From an uncultured Ectothiorhodospiraceae bacterium (GTDB taxonomy: Bacteria > Pseudomonadota > Gammaproteobacteria > XJ16 > Halofilaceae), in assembly GCA_913055615.1 (NCBI GenBank), contig CAJXKK010000022.1, positions 1 through 44,605 of the forward strand: a stretch of DNA of 44,605 nucleotides. Direction: 5' to 3'. The notes under the pieces were generated by a model, which was given only the letters and a program-made list of their open reading frames with translations, had not been told where the DNA came from and made no database searches. Position numbers and translations under genes: made by a program. Shown here one piece after another: positions 15,978-25,044 of this stretch; within the stretch, counting starts at the first letter, position 1, and each line of letters opens with the position of its first letter.

Positions 15978-16661
15978 CTACTCGGCGCCTGAAGATCCGC
16001 CGTCTTCGAGGCGGGCGGCGAGGTCCGCCACGATGCGCTCCAGGCGTTCGACACGCTGTGCGAGATCGTCCGCGTCCGGGCCCGCCACAGGCGCCGGGTC
16101 CCCGGCGTTGACGCGCGGGTCTGGCGCCGCCACCGGCCCCGGCTCCCCGGCCTCGCTACCCAGGCGATGCGCCCAGCGCGACTCCCGCTTGCCGGGTTCG
16201 CGCGGCAGGCATTCGACCAGCGCGCCGTCTTCGTGCGCCGCGAGGGTCTGCAGCGTCGATTCGACGGCATCGATGTCGGCGAAGGCGACCATGCGCTGTG
16301 CGCGGTTGCGCAGTTCGCCCGGCGTCTGTGGCCCGCGCAGCAACAGCAGGGCGAGCACCGCGAGCTGCGCCGGCGGCGCCTTGAGGACGCTGCCAGGGGC
16401 GCGCCCGAGGCGATGCTCGAACTTGCTGACCCGGCCGCCGCCGGACGACGCCTGGCGCACGAGACCGCGCCGGGTCAGTGCCGTCACGGCCTCACGCACG
16501 TCCGCTTCCGCCAGCGCCATCACCGGATCGCGATTGCTCTTCTGGTTCGCGGCGGTAACCAGTCCGTTGATCGACAGGGGATACTGGTCCGGCGTGGTCG
16601 CCTCCTTCTCCAGCAAACACCCGAGGACGCGGAGTTCAACCGCAGTGAGATCCCGATCCAT
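15978..16661 (-). CDS. yceH: YceH family (DUF480) protein
   Basis: A 227-residue protein starting MDRDLTAVELRVLGCLLEKE, then TTPDQYPLSINGLVTAANQK, which is the diagnostic YceH/DUF480 N-terminus. The fold is two tandem winged helices (about 1-80 and 90-165). Compared with E. coli YceH there is a Pro/Gly/Ala-rich linker and a terminal heptad-like segment (DLAQRVERLERIVADLAARL) that should form a short coiled coil. Its function is unknown. The ATG at 16661 has a perfect GGAGGT 8 bases upstream; a TTG precedes it by one codon. It diverges from the nitrilase-family gene. Confidence 0.92.
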   Translation of the reverse strand: MDRDLTAVELRVLGCLLEKEATTPDQYPLSINGLVTAANQKSNRDPVMALAEADVREAVTALTRRGLVRQASSGGGRVSKFEHRLGRAPGSVLKAPPAQLAVLALLLLRGPQTPGELRNRAQRMVAFADIDAVESTLQTLAAHEDGALVECLPREPGKRESRWAHRLGSEAGEPGPVAAPDPRVNAGDPAPVAGPDADDLAQRVERLERIVADLAARLEDGGSSGAE

Positions 16662-16849
16662 CAACTGTTACCTCCGTCGTTCGCGCCTTCGCTCCGGCGC
16701 GCTGCGTGGCGGCGGAAATTACCCGCCCGTGTGCGCATGCGCAAGGCGTCGACGCGACCGGCATCGAATGGGCTGAACGGCATGTACTTCGGCAAGCGCT
16801 TCGGTAGTGTAATCTGCCCCCCTGCTGAACGGGGATGCCGGAATCCTGC

Positions 16850-17647
16850 ATGAACGAACCCGCACCACTGACGGTCGCCGCCTTCCAGTACACGGCCCGG
16901 GACGAGGATGCCGCCGCGCGGCTCAAGCGCCTGGACGGGGCGGCCCACGAGGCCGCGGAGCGCGGCGCGCGCCTGCTCGTCACGCCCGAGGTATTCGTGT
17001 CCGGGTACGGCGGGATGCCGGGTCGTATCCACGCGCGCGCCGAACCGGCCGACGGCCCCTCCGCCCAGCGCGCCGCGGCGATCGCCCGCGACCACGGCAT
17101 CGCGATCGTGCTCGGTTACCCCGAGGCCGCCGACGGCGTCGTCTACAACGCCGCGCTTTGCATCGCGCCGGACGGCACCCCGCTCGCCAACCACCGCAAG
17201 CTGGGTCTGTCGGGCACCGACGAGCAGAGCACCTACGCGCGCGGTGATGCCGTGACGCTGTTCGAGCTCGACGGCCACCGCATCGGCGTGCTGATCTGCT
17301 ACGACGTGGAGTTCCCCGAATTGGCCCGTATGGGCACACTCGCCGGCGCCACCACCTTTGCGGTCCCGACCGCACTGGTCTCCCGCTGGCCGGTGGTCGC
17401 CGAGAAGATGATCCCCACACGCGCGCTCGAGAACGGGGTCTGCGTCGCTTTCGCGAATTACACCGGCAGCGAGGATGGGCTCGAGTACCTCGGCTCGAGC
17501 CGTATCGTCGGACCGACCGGTGAGGACCGGATACGCGCGGAGCGGGGAGAAACGGTGATCGTCGCCGCCATTGAACCGTCAGCGGTGGCGACGGCACGCG
17601 CGCGCCTCCCCTATCTTGCGGATCGCCTCACGTTGCCGGATTCGTAA
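16850..17647 (+). CDS. Carbon-nitrogen hydrolase (nitrilase superfamily amidase)
   Basis: A 265-residue cytosolic amidase. The catalytic triad is complete: Glu in LLVTPEVFVSGY, Lys in ANHRKLGLSG and Cys in VLICYDVEFPE. Length and the presence of the second Glu region (EKMIPTRALENGV) fit branch members acting on small amides such as omega-amidase, N-carbamoyl compounds or aliphatic amides; the precise substrate is not visible. Start: I prefer the ATG at 16850 (MNEPAP) with GGAA 7 bases upstream; another ATG lies 15 bases earlier. It is 97 bases upstream of the iron ABC ATPase but the intervening DNA contains a Fur-like box, so it is probably transcribed separately. Confidence 0.9.
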   Translation: MNEPAPLTVAAFQYTARDEDAAARLKRLDGAAHEAAERGARLLVTPEVFVSGYGGMPGRIHARAEPADGPSAQRAAAIARDHGIAIVLGYPEAADGVVYNAALCIAPDGTPLANHRKLGLSGTDEQSTYARGDAVTLFELDGHRIGVLICYDVEFPELARMGTLAGATTFAVPTALVSRWPVVAEKMIPTRALENGVCVAFANYTGSEDGLEYLGSSRIVGPTGEDRIRAERGETVIVAAIEPSAVATARARLPYLADRLTLPDS

Positions 17648-17691
17648 AGACCCGCAGGCTCACTCGCTGATTGCGAACCGTTGCGGTCCGC

Positions 17692-17710
17692 ATTTCTGTT
17701 ATCGTTATCC
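17692..17710. promoter_or_regulatory. Candidate Fur box upstream of the iron ABC ATPase
   Basis: On the minus strand the 19 bases read GATAACGATAACAGAAATG. The first twelve match the Fur hexamer array GATAATGATAAT at ten positions; the third hexamer is poor. It lies 35 bases before the ATPase start codon, where repression of an iron transport gene would be expected. Confidence 0.45.
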
Positions 17711-17744
17711 CCCCTTCGAGACAACGGTAACGTGCCCGGCCATC

Positions 17745-18884
17745 ATGGCGACCCGACCCCTGCCACAGACTCCCGAATCGAGCACCGATCCCGGCGACGG
17801 CGCCGCCGAATCGACCGTGCTGGAGATGCGCGGGATCCGCCACCATTTCGGCGACCTGTGCGCCGTCGACGGCGTCGACCTGGACGTCAAGGCGCGGGAA
17901 GTCGTCTGCCTGCTGGGACCATCAGGCTGCGGCAAGACCACGCTGCTCCGCCTGGCGTCCGGGATCGAGCCCCTCCAGGAGGGCGCGATCCACATCGCGG
18001 GGCGCTCCATGAACCCGGGCGCCGCCGGCCGCGACATTCCGCCTGAGCGGCGCAACGTCGGCCTGATGTTCCAGGACTCGGCACTGTTCCCGCACCTCGA
18101 CGTCCTGGACAACGTGGTCTTCGGCCTCGATGGCCTCGGCGCGCGCGAACGCGGGCGCCGCGGTCACGCGCTGCTGCGCCAGCTCGGCATGGACGAGTAC
18201 GCGCACACCCATCCGCACATGCTGTCCGGGGGCCAACAGCAGCGCGTGGCCCTCGCCCGCGCGCTCGCACCCTCACCGCCGCTGATGCTGCTCGACGAGC
18301 CCTTCAGCGGGCTCGACGCGCGGCTGCGCGACCAGGTGCGCGACGACACGCTGCACACCCTCAAGGAGGTTGGCAAGGGCACGCTGCTGGTCACGCATGA
18401 CCCGGAAGAGGCCATGTTCATGGCCGACCGCATTGCCCTCATGCGCGACGGCCGGATCGTCCAGATGGGCCGGCCCATCGACCTCTACTGCCATCCCGTC
18501 GACCCCTTCGTCGCCACCTTCTTCGGCGACGTCAACCGCATCGACGGTGTCGTCGAGGGCGGTTCCGTGCAGACCATCGCGGGTAGCATCGAAACGCCCT
18601 ACATCGCGGATGGCACGGCGGTCGAGGTGCTGATCCGCCCCGAGGCCATCCACCTTGTCCCCATGGGCGCCCCCGACGAATCCGGTGGGCACGACACCAG
18701 CCACGTAATGGTCTCGCGCCTCCTCGGCCGCACCAGCCTGATCCACGTCTGCGCGCACGGCATGGACGGCGCAGAGGAGCACCTGCACTCGCGGATGCCC
18801 GGCGTCTTCCTGCCGCAAGAGAACCAGCCGGTCATGCTGCAGCTCGACCGCTCCCAGGTATTCGTGTTCCCGCGCAGCGCCTGA
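17745..18884 (+). CDS. fbpC: Fe3+ ABC transporter ATP-binding protein
   Basis: A 379-residue ABC ATPase of the FbpC/FutC iron type. It shows Walker A GPSGCGKTT, Q-loop region NVGLMFQDSALFPHL, signature LSGGQQQRVALARALA, Walker B LMLLDEPFSGLD and the H-loop VTHDPEEA. A C-terminal TOBE-like domain follows (DVNRIDGVVEGGS onward, with VEVLIRPEAIHL). It would power ferric ion import through the permease encoded convergently at 18921-20627. A short disordered N-terminus (about 30 residues) precedes the domain. The ATG at 17745 was chosen because the domain starts soon after; no strong ribosome binding site is visible. A Fur-like box sits just upstream. The gene is unusually separated in orientation from its permease and binding protein. 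Confidence 0.9.
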   Translation: MATRPLPQTPESSTDPGDGAAESTVLEMRGIRHHFGDLCAVDGVDLDVKAREVVCLLGPSGCGKTTLLRLASGIEPLQEGAIHIAGRSMNPGAAGRDIPPERRNVGLMFQDSALFPHLDVLDNVVFGLDGLGARERGRRGHALLRQLGMDEYAHTHPHMLSGGQQQRVALARALAPSPPLMLLDEPFSGLDARLRDQVRDDTLHTLKEVGKGTLLVTHDPEEAMFMADRIALMRDGRIVQMGRPIDLYCHPVDPFVATFFGDVNRIDGVVEGGSVQTIAGSIETPYIADGTAVEVLIRPEAIHLVPMGAPDESGGHDTSHVMVSRLLGRTSLIHVCAHGMDGAEEHLHSRMPGVFLPQENQPVMLQLDRSQVFVFPRSA

Positions 18885-18920
18885 AAGCCGCTACCGGAAA
18901 GCGCGTGCGCTCTGCGTCGC

Positions 18921-20627
18921 TCAATTCCTTGGCCGGGAGCCACCCGGCCGCGATCGGCCCATCGCCCGGCTGAGCAGGATCACGGGCACGATACCGACGG
19001 CGACGATCGCCAGCGACGCCGTCGAGGCCTCGGCCAGGCGCTCATCGGAGGCGAGTTCGTGGGCCCGGATGGCCAGGGTGTCGAAGTTGAAGGGCCGCAG
19101 GATCACGGTCGCCGGCAGCTCCTTCATGACATCGACAAAGACGAGAATACCCGCGGCGAGCAGGCTGCTGCGCATGATGGGTGCGTGGACCAGCCGCAGG
19201 GTCCGGCCCGCCGTCTTGCCGAGCGTGCGCGACGCGGCATCCATGCTGGGCGTGACCTTCTCCAGGCTCGCCTCGATGGCGTTGTAGGCCACGGCGAGGA
19301 AACGCACCACATAGGCGTAGACCAGCGCGACCATCGTTCCGGTCAGGATCAGTCCGGTGCTGATGCCGAAGTGGTCACGGAAGAAAGCGTGGATCGCCTG
19401 GTCCACCGCCCCCAGCGGGATCAGTATGCCGACCGCGATCACGGAGCCGGGAACGGCGTACCCCATCGCCGCGATCCGCGCGGCGAACCGCGTCCCCCCG
19501 CTTTGCTGCAAGCGCACCCCGTAACTCAACAGAAGCGCCAGCGTCACGGCGAGCGTGGCCGAGACGACGGCCAGGATCAGGCTGTTGCCTGCCATGTCGA
19601 TAAAGCGCCCACCGAGCAGGTCATCGCCGTCGTGCAGCGTCATCCACAGAAGGAGCGCCCCCGGGAGGAGGAAACCAACGGCGATCGGTGTCGCGCAGGC
19701 GAACCAGGCGAGTGCCGCCCGCGCACCGCAGAGCGGGAAGCGCGGCAATTCCCGATAGCGCGACGAGGTGTGGAAGTAGCGCGCCCGGCCCCGCGACCAG
19801 CGCTCGGCCAGTACGAGCAGGATCACGAACGTCAGCAGGCTCGCCGCCAGCTGGGCCGCCGCGACGGGCTCGCCCAGGCCGAACCACGTTCGGTAGATCC
19901 CGGTGGTGAAGGTATCCACACCGAAGAAGTGGACCGCGCCGAACTCGTTCAGCGTCTCCATCAGCACGAGCGCCGTTCCGCCGGCGATCGCGGGGCGCGC
20001 CAGCGGGATCGCCACGCCGAAAAGCAGACGCGTGGGCGTGCGCCCCAGGGTCCGGCCGACCTCGAGCACGCAGGCCGACTGCTCCAGGAATGCGGCGCGC
20101 GTGAGCAGATACACGTAGGGATAGAGCACGAGCGCCAGCAGGACGATGGCGCCGCCGAGCGAGCGGATATCGGGGAACCAGTAATCGTGCCGCGTCCAGT
20201 CGAACAACTCGCGCAGGCCCGTCTGCACGGGACCGGTGAACTGCAGGAAGTCGGTGTAGGCGTAGGCGATGACGTAGGTCGGCACGGCCAGCGGCAGCAG
20301 CAGCGCCCACTCGAAGATCCGCCGCCCGGGGAACCGGCACATGACCACGAGCCAGGCGCTACCCACGCCGACAATGAATACCAGTACGCCCACGCCCGTG
20401 GCGAGGATCGCGGTATTGATCAGGTAGCGCGGCAGGACCGTAGCGGCCAGGTGGTTCCAGACCTCGGGCGCCGGCACGAAGACATGGGCCAGAACAGCCA
20501 GGATCGGCAGGGCCACCAGGCCCGCGATCAGCCAGGTGAAGCCGGTCCACGCGCCGAGTTCCGCGAGTGCGCGCCGCCAAAAGGCGCTGAAACGGTACAG
20601 ACTGGCGCTGCTCACGGCCGGTCGCAT
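18921..20627 (-). CDS. fbpB: Fe3+ ABC transporter permease, fused two-domain
   Basis: A 568-residue inner-membrane permease with two internal repeats of the binding-protein-dependent permease domain, about twelve membrane helices in all. The EAA-loop equivalents are EVGRTLGRTPTRLLFGVAIP in the first half and DAASRTLGKTAGRTLRLVHA in the second, which dock to the ATPase. This single-chain duplicated layout is typical of FbpB/FutB ferric permeases. I chose the ATG at 20627 (MRPAVSSASL); a further ATG lies 78 bases upstream but adds an unlikely Cys- and Arg-rich leader. It follows the binding-protein gene on the same strand after a 355-base gap containing a strong hairpin. Confidence 0.9.
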   Translation of the reverse strand: MRPAVSSASLYRFSAFWRRALAELGAWTGFTWLIAGLVALPILAVLAHVFVPAPEVWNHLAATVLPRYLINTAILATGVGVLVFIVGVGSAWLVVMCRFPGRRIFEWALLLPLAVPTYVIAYAYTDFLQFTGPVQTGLRELFDWTRHDYWFPDIRSLGGAIVLLALVLYPYVYLLTRAAFLEQSACVLEVGRTLGRTPTRLLFGVAIPLARPAIAGGTALVLMETLNEFGAVHFFGVDTFTTGIYRTWFGLGEPVAAAQLAASLLTFVILLVLAERWSRGRARYFHTSSRYRELPRFPLCGARAALAWFACATPIAVGFLLPGALLLWMTLHDGDDLLGGRFIDMAGNSLILAVVSATLAVTLALLLSYGVRLQQSGGTRFAARIAAMGYAVPGSVIAVGILIPLGAVDQAIHAFFRDHFGISTGLILTGTMVALVYAYVVRFLAVAYNAIEASLEKVTPSMDAASRTLGKTAGRTLRLVHAPIMRSSLLAAGILVFVDVMKELPATVILRPFNFDTLAIRAHELASDERLAEASTASLAIVAVGIVPVILLSRAMGRSRPGGSRPRN

Positions 20628-20982
20628 CGAAACGGGGTTACACCGGAGGGGGCGGCCGGGTGGGCGCCCGTACGCGTGCATACAACACGCGCCGCCGTGG
20701 TCCATTGCCTACCCGTGGCCCCGGTCATGAACAGGAATCCAGTCATTCGTCGATGAAACGTGGGCGCGTGGACCGACGCGGAACGAATGCTCGCGCATAT
20801 CGGCGGCAGTGGACACGCGCGTGGTCGGTGCTTCGCTATGCGGCGTGGACGCGGTTATCCGGCCAGTGTCGCCGAGCCCCGCGAACGGTGCAAGACACGG
20901 CCCGCCAGCGAGGGTGACAGAGACGGGCGGGGCCGGTCGATCGACCGGCCCCGCCGCCCTCATTGCCGTCTGGAAGCCGGAC
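20628..20982. other. Spacer between iron binding-protein and permease genes
   Basis: About 355 bases without a supportable gene. The only clear structure is the 30-base perfect palindrome at 20926-20955 near the end of the binding-protein gene. The rest shows no domain-bearing reading frame or obvious promoter. Confidence 0.4.
20926..20955 (-). terminator. Perfect 30-base palindrome downstream of the iron-binding protein gene
   Basis: GGCGGGGCCGGTCGA (20926-20940) is followed with no spacer by its exact reverse complement (20941-20955), giving a 13-bp GC stem with a GATC loop. It lies 27 bases past the binding-protein stop codon. The downstream bases (minus strand) are CGTCTCTGTC, not a clean U-tract. 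Such hairpins often cap and stabilise binding-protein mRNA and reduce read-through into the permease. Confidence 0.65.
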
Positions 20983-21996
20983 TCAGCGCCAGCCGACCCG
21001 GTCCATGATCCGGACCGCCGTCGGGTTGTTGCCGCCCAGTTCGCTGACGTTCACATCGTCGATGACGATATCCCGCCCCCAGTCCTGCAGGACCTCGGGC
21101 CGTGGCGCGCCCGGGACCACCGGGTACTCGTTGTTGCCTTTGGCGAACAGGGCCTGAGCCTCGTCGCTGACCATGAACTCGAGCAGCTCCACCGCCGCTT
21201 CCCGGTTGGGTGCGCCGTCGACGATACCTGCGCCGCCGATGTTGGCGTGCGCGCCCCGGCCATCCTGGTTGGGGAAGATCACGCCAACCTGCTCGGCGAC
21301 CTCTCGGTCGTCCGCGTCATCGGAGTGCAGCAGGCGCAGGTAGTAGTAATGGTTCGCCACCGCGAGTTCGCACTCGCCGGCCGCGGCACCGCGGATCTGG
21401 TCGGTATCGCCACCCTGTGGCGAGCGCGCCAGGTTGTCCACGAGGCCCTGTGCCCACTCCGTCGCCTTGTCCTGGCCGTGTTCGGCGATGATCGAGGCCA
21501 TCAGCGACTGGTTGTAGATATTCGACGACGAGCGGATGCAGACCTGGCCCTCGAAGCGGTCGTCGGCCAGATCCTCGTAGCGCTCCAGCTCGGCCGGGTC
21601 GAAATTCTCCTTGTTATAGAACACCAGACGCAGGCGCTGGCTAAGGCCAAACCAGAGCCCTTGCGGATGGCGCAGCCGGGACGGAATGCGCTCGCTCAGG
21701 ACGTCGGATTCCGTCGACTGGAAGATGCCATCTTCCTCGGCGCGCCAGAGCCGTCCGGCGTCGACCGTGATCATGATGTCGGCGGGACTGGCATCGCCTT
21801 CGCGCTTGATGCGCTGGATCAACTCGTCGGAATCGCCCTCCAGGACGTTGACCTCGATGCCGGTCTTCTCGGTGAACAGATCGTAGAGCTGATCGTCCGT
21901 ATCGTAATGCCGCGCCGAGTAGACGTTCACGCTCTCGGCCGCGACTGGCGCGGCCAGCGCGGTCATGGCCAATCCTATAAGCCAGCGGTTCATCAT
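20983..21996 (-). CDS. fbpA: Fe3+ ABC transporter periplasmic binding protein
   Basis: A 337-residue exported protein. The signal peptide is MMNRWLIGLAMTALAAPVAA, cut before ESVNVYSARHY. The mature protein is a type II periplasmic binding fold with iron-ligand candidates: the VYSARHYDTD N-terminal loop and the tyrosine cluster NHYYYLRLL at about 217-225, the position of the paired Tyr ligands in FbpA/FutA. GIVDGAPNREAAVELLEFMV and the C-terminal NNEYPVVPGA segment are also family hallmarks. The ATG at 21996 has GGAGGT 6 bases upstream. A Fur-like half-site lies about 40 bases upstream. It delivers ferric iron to the permease encoded downstream. Confidence 0.93.
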   Translation of the reverse strand: MMNRWLIGLAMTALAAPVAAESVNVYSARHYDTDDQLYDLFTEKTGIEVNVLEGDSDELIQRIKREGDASPADIMITVDAGRLWRAEEDGIFQSTESDVLSERIPSRLRHPQGLWFGLSQRLRLVFYNKENFDPAELERYEDLADDRFEGQVCIRSSSNIYNQSLMASIIAEHGQDKATEWAQGLVDNLARSPQGGDTDQIRGAAAGECELAVANHYYYLRLLHSDDADDREVAEQVGVIFPNQDGRGAHANIGGAGIVDGAPNREAAVELLEFMVSDEAQALFAKGNNEYPVVPGAPRPEVLQDWGRDIVIDDVNVSELGGNNPTAVRIMDRVGWR

Positions 21997-22325
21997 CAGG
22001 GTACCTCCACCATTACCGATAAGGAGCGCTCGACAATAAATGAGAATAACTCCGATTTGCAATCACAAAACGATGACATCTCACGCCGTGGTGATGACGC
22101 TTCACCAATCTGTCGGATCACGCGGGGCTGTACACCCTCTGCGCACGACAGAGCACAACTCGATTGCGAGGTGTGCCGCACGACCGGAACGTGATTGTCC
22201 GCGCAGCTCGCTTTCCGGCTCACGTGGTCATGCATTTTGCGCACCCATCAGTCGCACTTGCCTCGTCAGGTAAAATGCGACGAGGCGGTTGTCCGGGCCT
22301 CTTACGCACGGGATCGGGAGTCGAC
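21997..22325. other. Divergent intergenic region, iron binding protein / BCCT
   Basis: About 329 bases between divergent start codons, noticeably AT-richer near the iron gene. It carries a Fur-like motif at 22036-22054. Close to the BCCT gene, GGTAAAATGCG (near 22266) could contain a -10 hexamer (TAAAAT), without a convincing -35. Confidence 0.4.
22036..22054. promoter_or_regulatory. Candidate Fur box upstream of the iron binding protein
   Basis: ATAAATGAGAATAACTCCG contains TGAGAAT, a strong match to the left half of the Fur 7-1-7 consensus (TGATAAT-N-ATTATCA); the right half is weak. It is 40 bases from the binding-protein start codon. Together with the box near 17700 it suggests Fur control of the whole iron uptake set. 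Confidence 0.4.
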
Positions 22326-23984
22326 ATGGAACCCACTGCGCGGCCGCTGCTGTTCGGCCTGTTCCGGCGCACAAGCCCGCCCGTGTTCGCGGCCTCGGCG
22401 CTGGTCATGTTCGGGCTCGTGGTGTTCGTCCTGCGCGACCCCGCGCGCGCCGAGACCGTGTTCGCGCAGGTGCAGCTGTTCATCGGCGTGCACTTCGGCT
22501 GGGTCTATCGCTTCACGGTCACCGCGGTGCTCGCATTCGCGATCCTGCTTCTGGTCTCACGCCACGGGCGCATTCGCCTCGGCCGCCCCGACGAGAAGCC
22601 CTCTTTCAGCTTCACCGCGTGGTTCGCCATGATGTTCAGCGCCGGCATGGGCATCGGGCTGTTGTTCTGGAGCGTGTCCGAGCCGCTGACGCATTTCCTC
22701 GAACCGCCATTCGCGGACGCCAGGACGCGCGCGGCCGCCGCCGAGGCCATGCGCTACACCTTCTTCCACTGGGGCTTCCACGCCTGGAGCGTGTACGCGG
22801 TGGTCGGCCTGGCGCTGGCCTACTTCGGTTTCCGTCGCGGGCTGCCGCTGACCATCCGCTCGGCCCTGTTCCCGTTGCTCGGGCGGCGCGTGTTCAGCTG
22901 GCCGGGACACGTGATCGACGTGGTGGCGGTCTGCGCCACCATGTTCGGCGTCGCCACCTCGCTCGGGCTCGGCGTGATCCAGCTCAACGCGGGGCTTGCG
23001 TACCTCACCGGCTTCCCGGTAGCCGTCGGCGTGCAGATCGCGATCATCGCGGTGATCACGTCGCTGGCGACAATCTCCGTGGTCCGCGGGCTCGACCGCG
23101 GCATCCGCATGCTGAGCCAACTCAACCTGGCGATCGCCGGGGCACTGCTGGTCGCGGTGCTGCTGCTTGGGCCAACCATATTCCTGTTCGATTTCTTCGG
23201 CCAGACCCTCGGTCAGTACCTGCAGCACATCGTCGGTATGTCGCTCTGGGCGGACGTTCTGCGTGACAGCGACTGGCAGCGCCAATGGACGACATTCTAC
23301 TGGGCGTGGTGGATTTCCTGGTCACCGTTCGTGGGCATGTTCGTCGCGCGCGTCTCGCGCGGGCGCACGATTCGCCAATTCCTGCTCGGCACGGTCGGTG
23401 CCGCTTCCGGGGCAACGCTGTTCTGGTTGAGCATATTCGGCGGCACCGGCATCTGGCTGGAGATGGTCCAGGACGCCGGCATCGCGGCCGATGCCGCCGC
23501 CGACGTCAGCCGCGGCCTGTTCCTGATGCTCGAGCAGCTGCCCTTGTCGACGTTGCTGGCGACGGTGGCCACCCTGTCGCTCGTTACATTCTTCGTCACC
23601 TCGTCCGATTCCGGCAGTTTCGTCATCGACATCATCACCGCGGGCGGTGATCCCGACCCGCCGAAGGCCCAACGGGTGTTCTGGTCGATCATGGAGGGGA
23701 CGATCGCGGCGACGCTGTTGCTCGGCGGCGGACTCGAGGCCCTGCAGACGGCGACCATCGTCTCCGGTCTGCCGTTCGCGATCATCCTGCTGCTGCTGTG
23801 CGCCGGTCTCTGGCGATCCCTGCAGCGTGAGGCCGAGCAGGGTGCACTCGCCGATCCGGACGTCGGCGAGCCGCTGCCGAGCAAGGCCGAAGCGCGCGAG
23901 CGCGAGCGCAAGGCGCAGAGCGGCCGCCCCGCCAACGAACTCGAGCCTGGCGCGGGGGGCCCGGCGGCGGGTGGCAATCCGTAG
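22326..23984 (+). CDS. BCCT-family glycine betaine/choline-type transporter
   Basis: A 552-residue sodium- or proton-coupled osmolyte carrier with twelve membrane helices. Diagnostic blocks: FSAGMGIGLLFWSVSEPLTH (the GMGIGL motif and the substrate-binding Trp), and around residue 320 WTTFYWAWWISWSPFVGMF followed by ARVSRGRTI, the BCCT signature with the aromatic box. FVTSSDSGSFVIDIITAGG marks a sodium-site region. The C-terminus has a charged tail of about 60 residues (Glu/Arg/Ala rich), which in BetP-like proteins senses osmotic stress. The ATG at 22326 has GGGAG 5 bases upstream. The likely substrates are betaine, choline or ectoine; this fits a salt-adapted host. Confidence 0.92.
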   Translation: MEPTARPLLFGLFRRTSPPVFAASALVMFGLVVFVLRDPARAETVFAQVQLFIGVHFGWVYRFTVTAVLAFAILLLVSRHGRIRLGRPDEKPSFSFTAWFAMMFSAGMGIGLLFWSVSEPLTHFLEPPFADARTRAAAAEAMRYTFFHWGFHAWSVYAVVGLALAYFGFRRGLPLTIRSALFPLLGRRVFSWPGHVIDVVAVCATMFGVATSLGLGVIQLNAGLAYLTGFPVAVGVQIAIIAVITSLATISVVRGLDRGIRMLSQLNLAIAGALLVAVLLLGPTIFLFDFFGQTLGQYLQHIVGMSLWADVLRDSDWQRQWTTFYWAWWISWSPFVGMFVARVSRGRTIRQFLLGTVGAASGATLFWLSIFGGTGIWLEMVQDAGIAADAAADVSRGLFLMLEQLPLSTLLATVATLSLVTFFVTSSDSGSFVIDIITAGGDPDPPKAQRVFWSIMEGTIAATLLLGGGLEALQTATIVSGLPFAIILLLLCAGLWRSLQREAEQGALADPDVGEPLPSKAEARERERKAQSGRPANELEPGAGGPAAGGNP

Positions 23985-23997
23985 GGGGCGGCTGTCC

Positions 23998-24978
23998 CTA
24001 GTGTCCGCTGCCGATCAGCACGCCGGCGGCGAACACGAGTGCGCCGCCGAGCACGACCTGGAAGCTGGCGCGCAGGAAAGGGGTATCCATGTAGCGATTC
24101 TGGATCCAGGCGATCGCCCACAGTTCGACGAACACGATCGCGATCGCGGTCACGGTCGCCGTCCAGAAGTCCGGAATCAGGTAGGGCAGCGCATGGCCCA
24201 GTCCGCCGAGGGTGGTCATCACACCCGATGCGACCCCGCGTTTGAGCGGTGAGCCGCGGCCCGATATCTCGCCGTCGTCCGAGGCCGCCTCCGTGAAACC
24301 CATCGAGATACCGGCGCCCACGGAGGCGGCAAGGCCGACGGTGAACGTGGTCCAGGTATTCTGCGTCGCGAAGGCCGTCGCGAAGATCGGCGCCAGGGTC
24401 GACACCGAGCCGTCCATAAGCCCCGCCAGTCCGGGCTGGACCCAGGTCAGCACGAACTGGCGGTGGGCGACGCGGTCCTCCTCCTCGCGCTCGTCCTCGC
24501 CCAGATTGTGCGAGGCCAGCCGATCCGCGGTCTCACCGTGCTTGACCTCCGCGACGGCGAGGTCGCCCAGCAACTTGCGCGTGTCGGCATCGCCCGTGCG
24601 TGCGGCCGCCTTGCGATAAAACGCGGCGGCATCGCGCTCCATCATCGCCGCCTCGTCGCGGATGCGCTCGAGCCCGAGGTTTTCCACCAGCCATACCGGC
24701 CGGCGCGTATAAAAGCCCGAGATATGCTCACGCCGGATCAGCGGGATCACCTCGCCGAAGCGGCGCTTGAACATATCGATCAGGCGCTGGCGATGACCGT
24801 CCTCTTCGGCGGCCATACCATCGAACATCCGGGCGCTGGCCGGGTAGTGCTCACGCAGGCGGTCGGCGTACGTGCGATAGATCTGCGCGTCGTCCTCCTC
24901 GGCATAGATCGCGAGTGCTACGATCTCGCGCTCGCTCAGGTCGTCGAACCGCCGCCGCGGGGAAAAGCCCGGGATCAT
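23998..24978 (-). CDS. mbfA: MbfA-type ferritin-like/VIT1 iron exporter
   Basis: A 326-residue fusion of an N-terminal ferritin-like (rubrerythrin-type) four-helix domain (about 15-170) and a C-terminal VIT1/CCC1 membrane domain (about 180-326). Diiron ligands are seen in YAEEDDAQIYRTYADRL, MAAEEDGHRQRLIDMF, ERDAAAFYRKAA and VAEVKHGETADRL. The membrane part has the family block PGLAGLMDGSVSTLAPIFAT. This architecture matches MbfA, which exports iron under iron excess or peroxide stress in other proteobacteria. The ATG has AAGGA 6 bases upstream. Upstream lies a truncated copy of the cobalamin-riboswitch leader, and CCCCTATACTGGGG, which contains a possible -10 box. Confidence 0.92.
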   Translation of the reverse strand: MIPGFSPRRRFDDLSEREIVALAIYAEEDDAQIYRTYADRLREHYPASARMFDGMAAEEDGHRQRLIDMFKRRFGEVIPLIRREHISGFYTRRPVWLVENLGLERIRDEAAMMERDAAAFYRKAAARTGDADTRKLLGDLAVAEVKHGETADRLASHNLGEDEREEEDRVAHRQFVLTWVQPGLAGLMDGSVSTLAPIFATAFATQNTWTTFTVGLAASVGAGISMGFTEAASDDGEISGRGSPLKRGVASGVMTTLGGLGHALPYLIPDFWTATVTAIAIVFVELWAIAWIQNRYMDTPFLRASFQVVLGGALVFAAGVLIGSGH

Positions 24979-25044
24979 GGGAGTCCTTCACGGTCGCTGA
25001 AAAACGCCCCCAGTATAGGGGACAGCAAGGCCACGATCATGCAA

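Noticed and set aside
19059-20756. Plus-strand open frame opposite the iron permease
   Set aside because: Gln/Arg/Gly-rich translation with no hydrophobic segment or motif; the permease on the minus strand is unmistakable.
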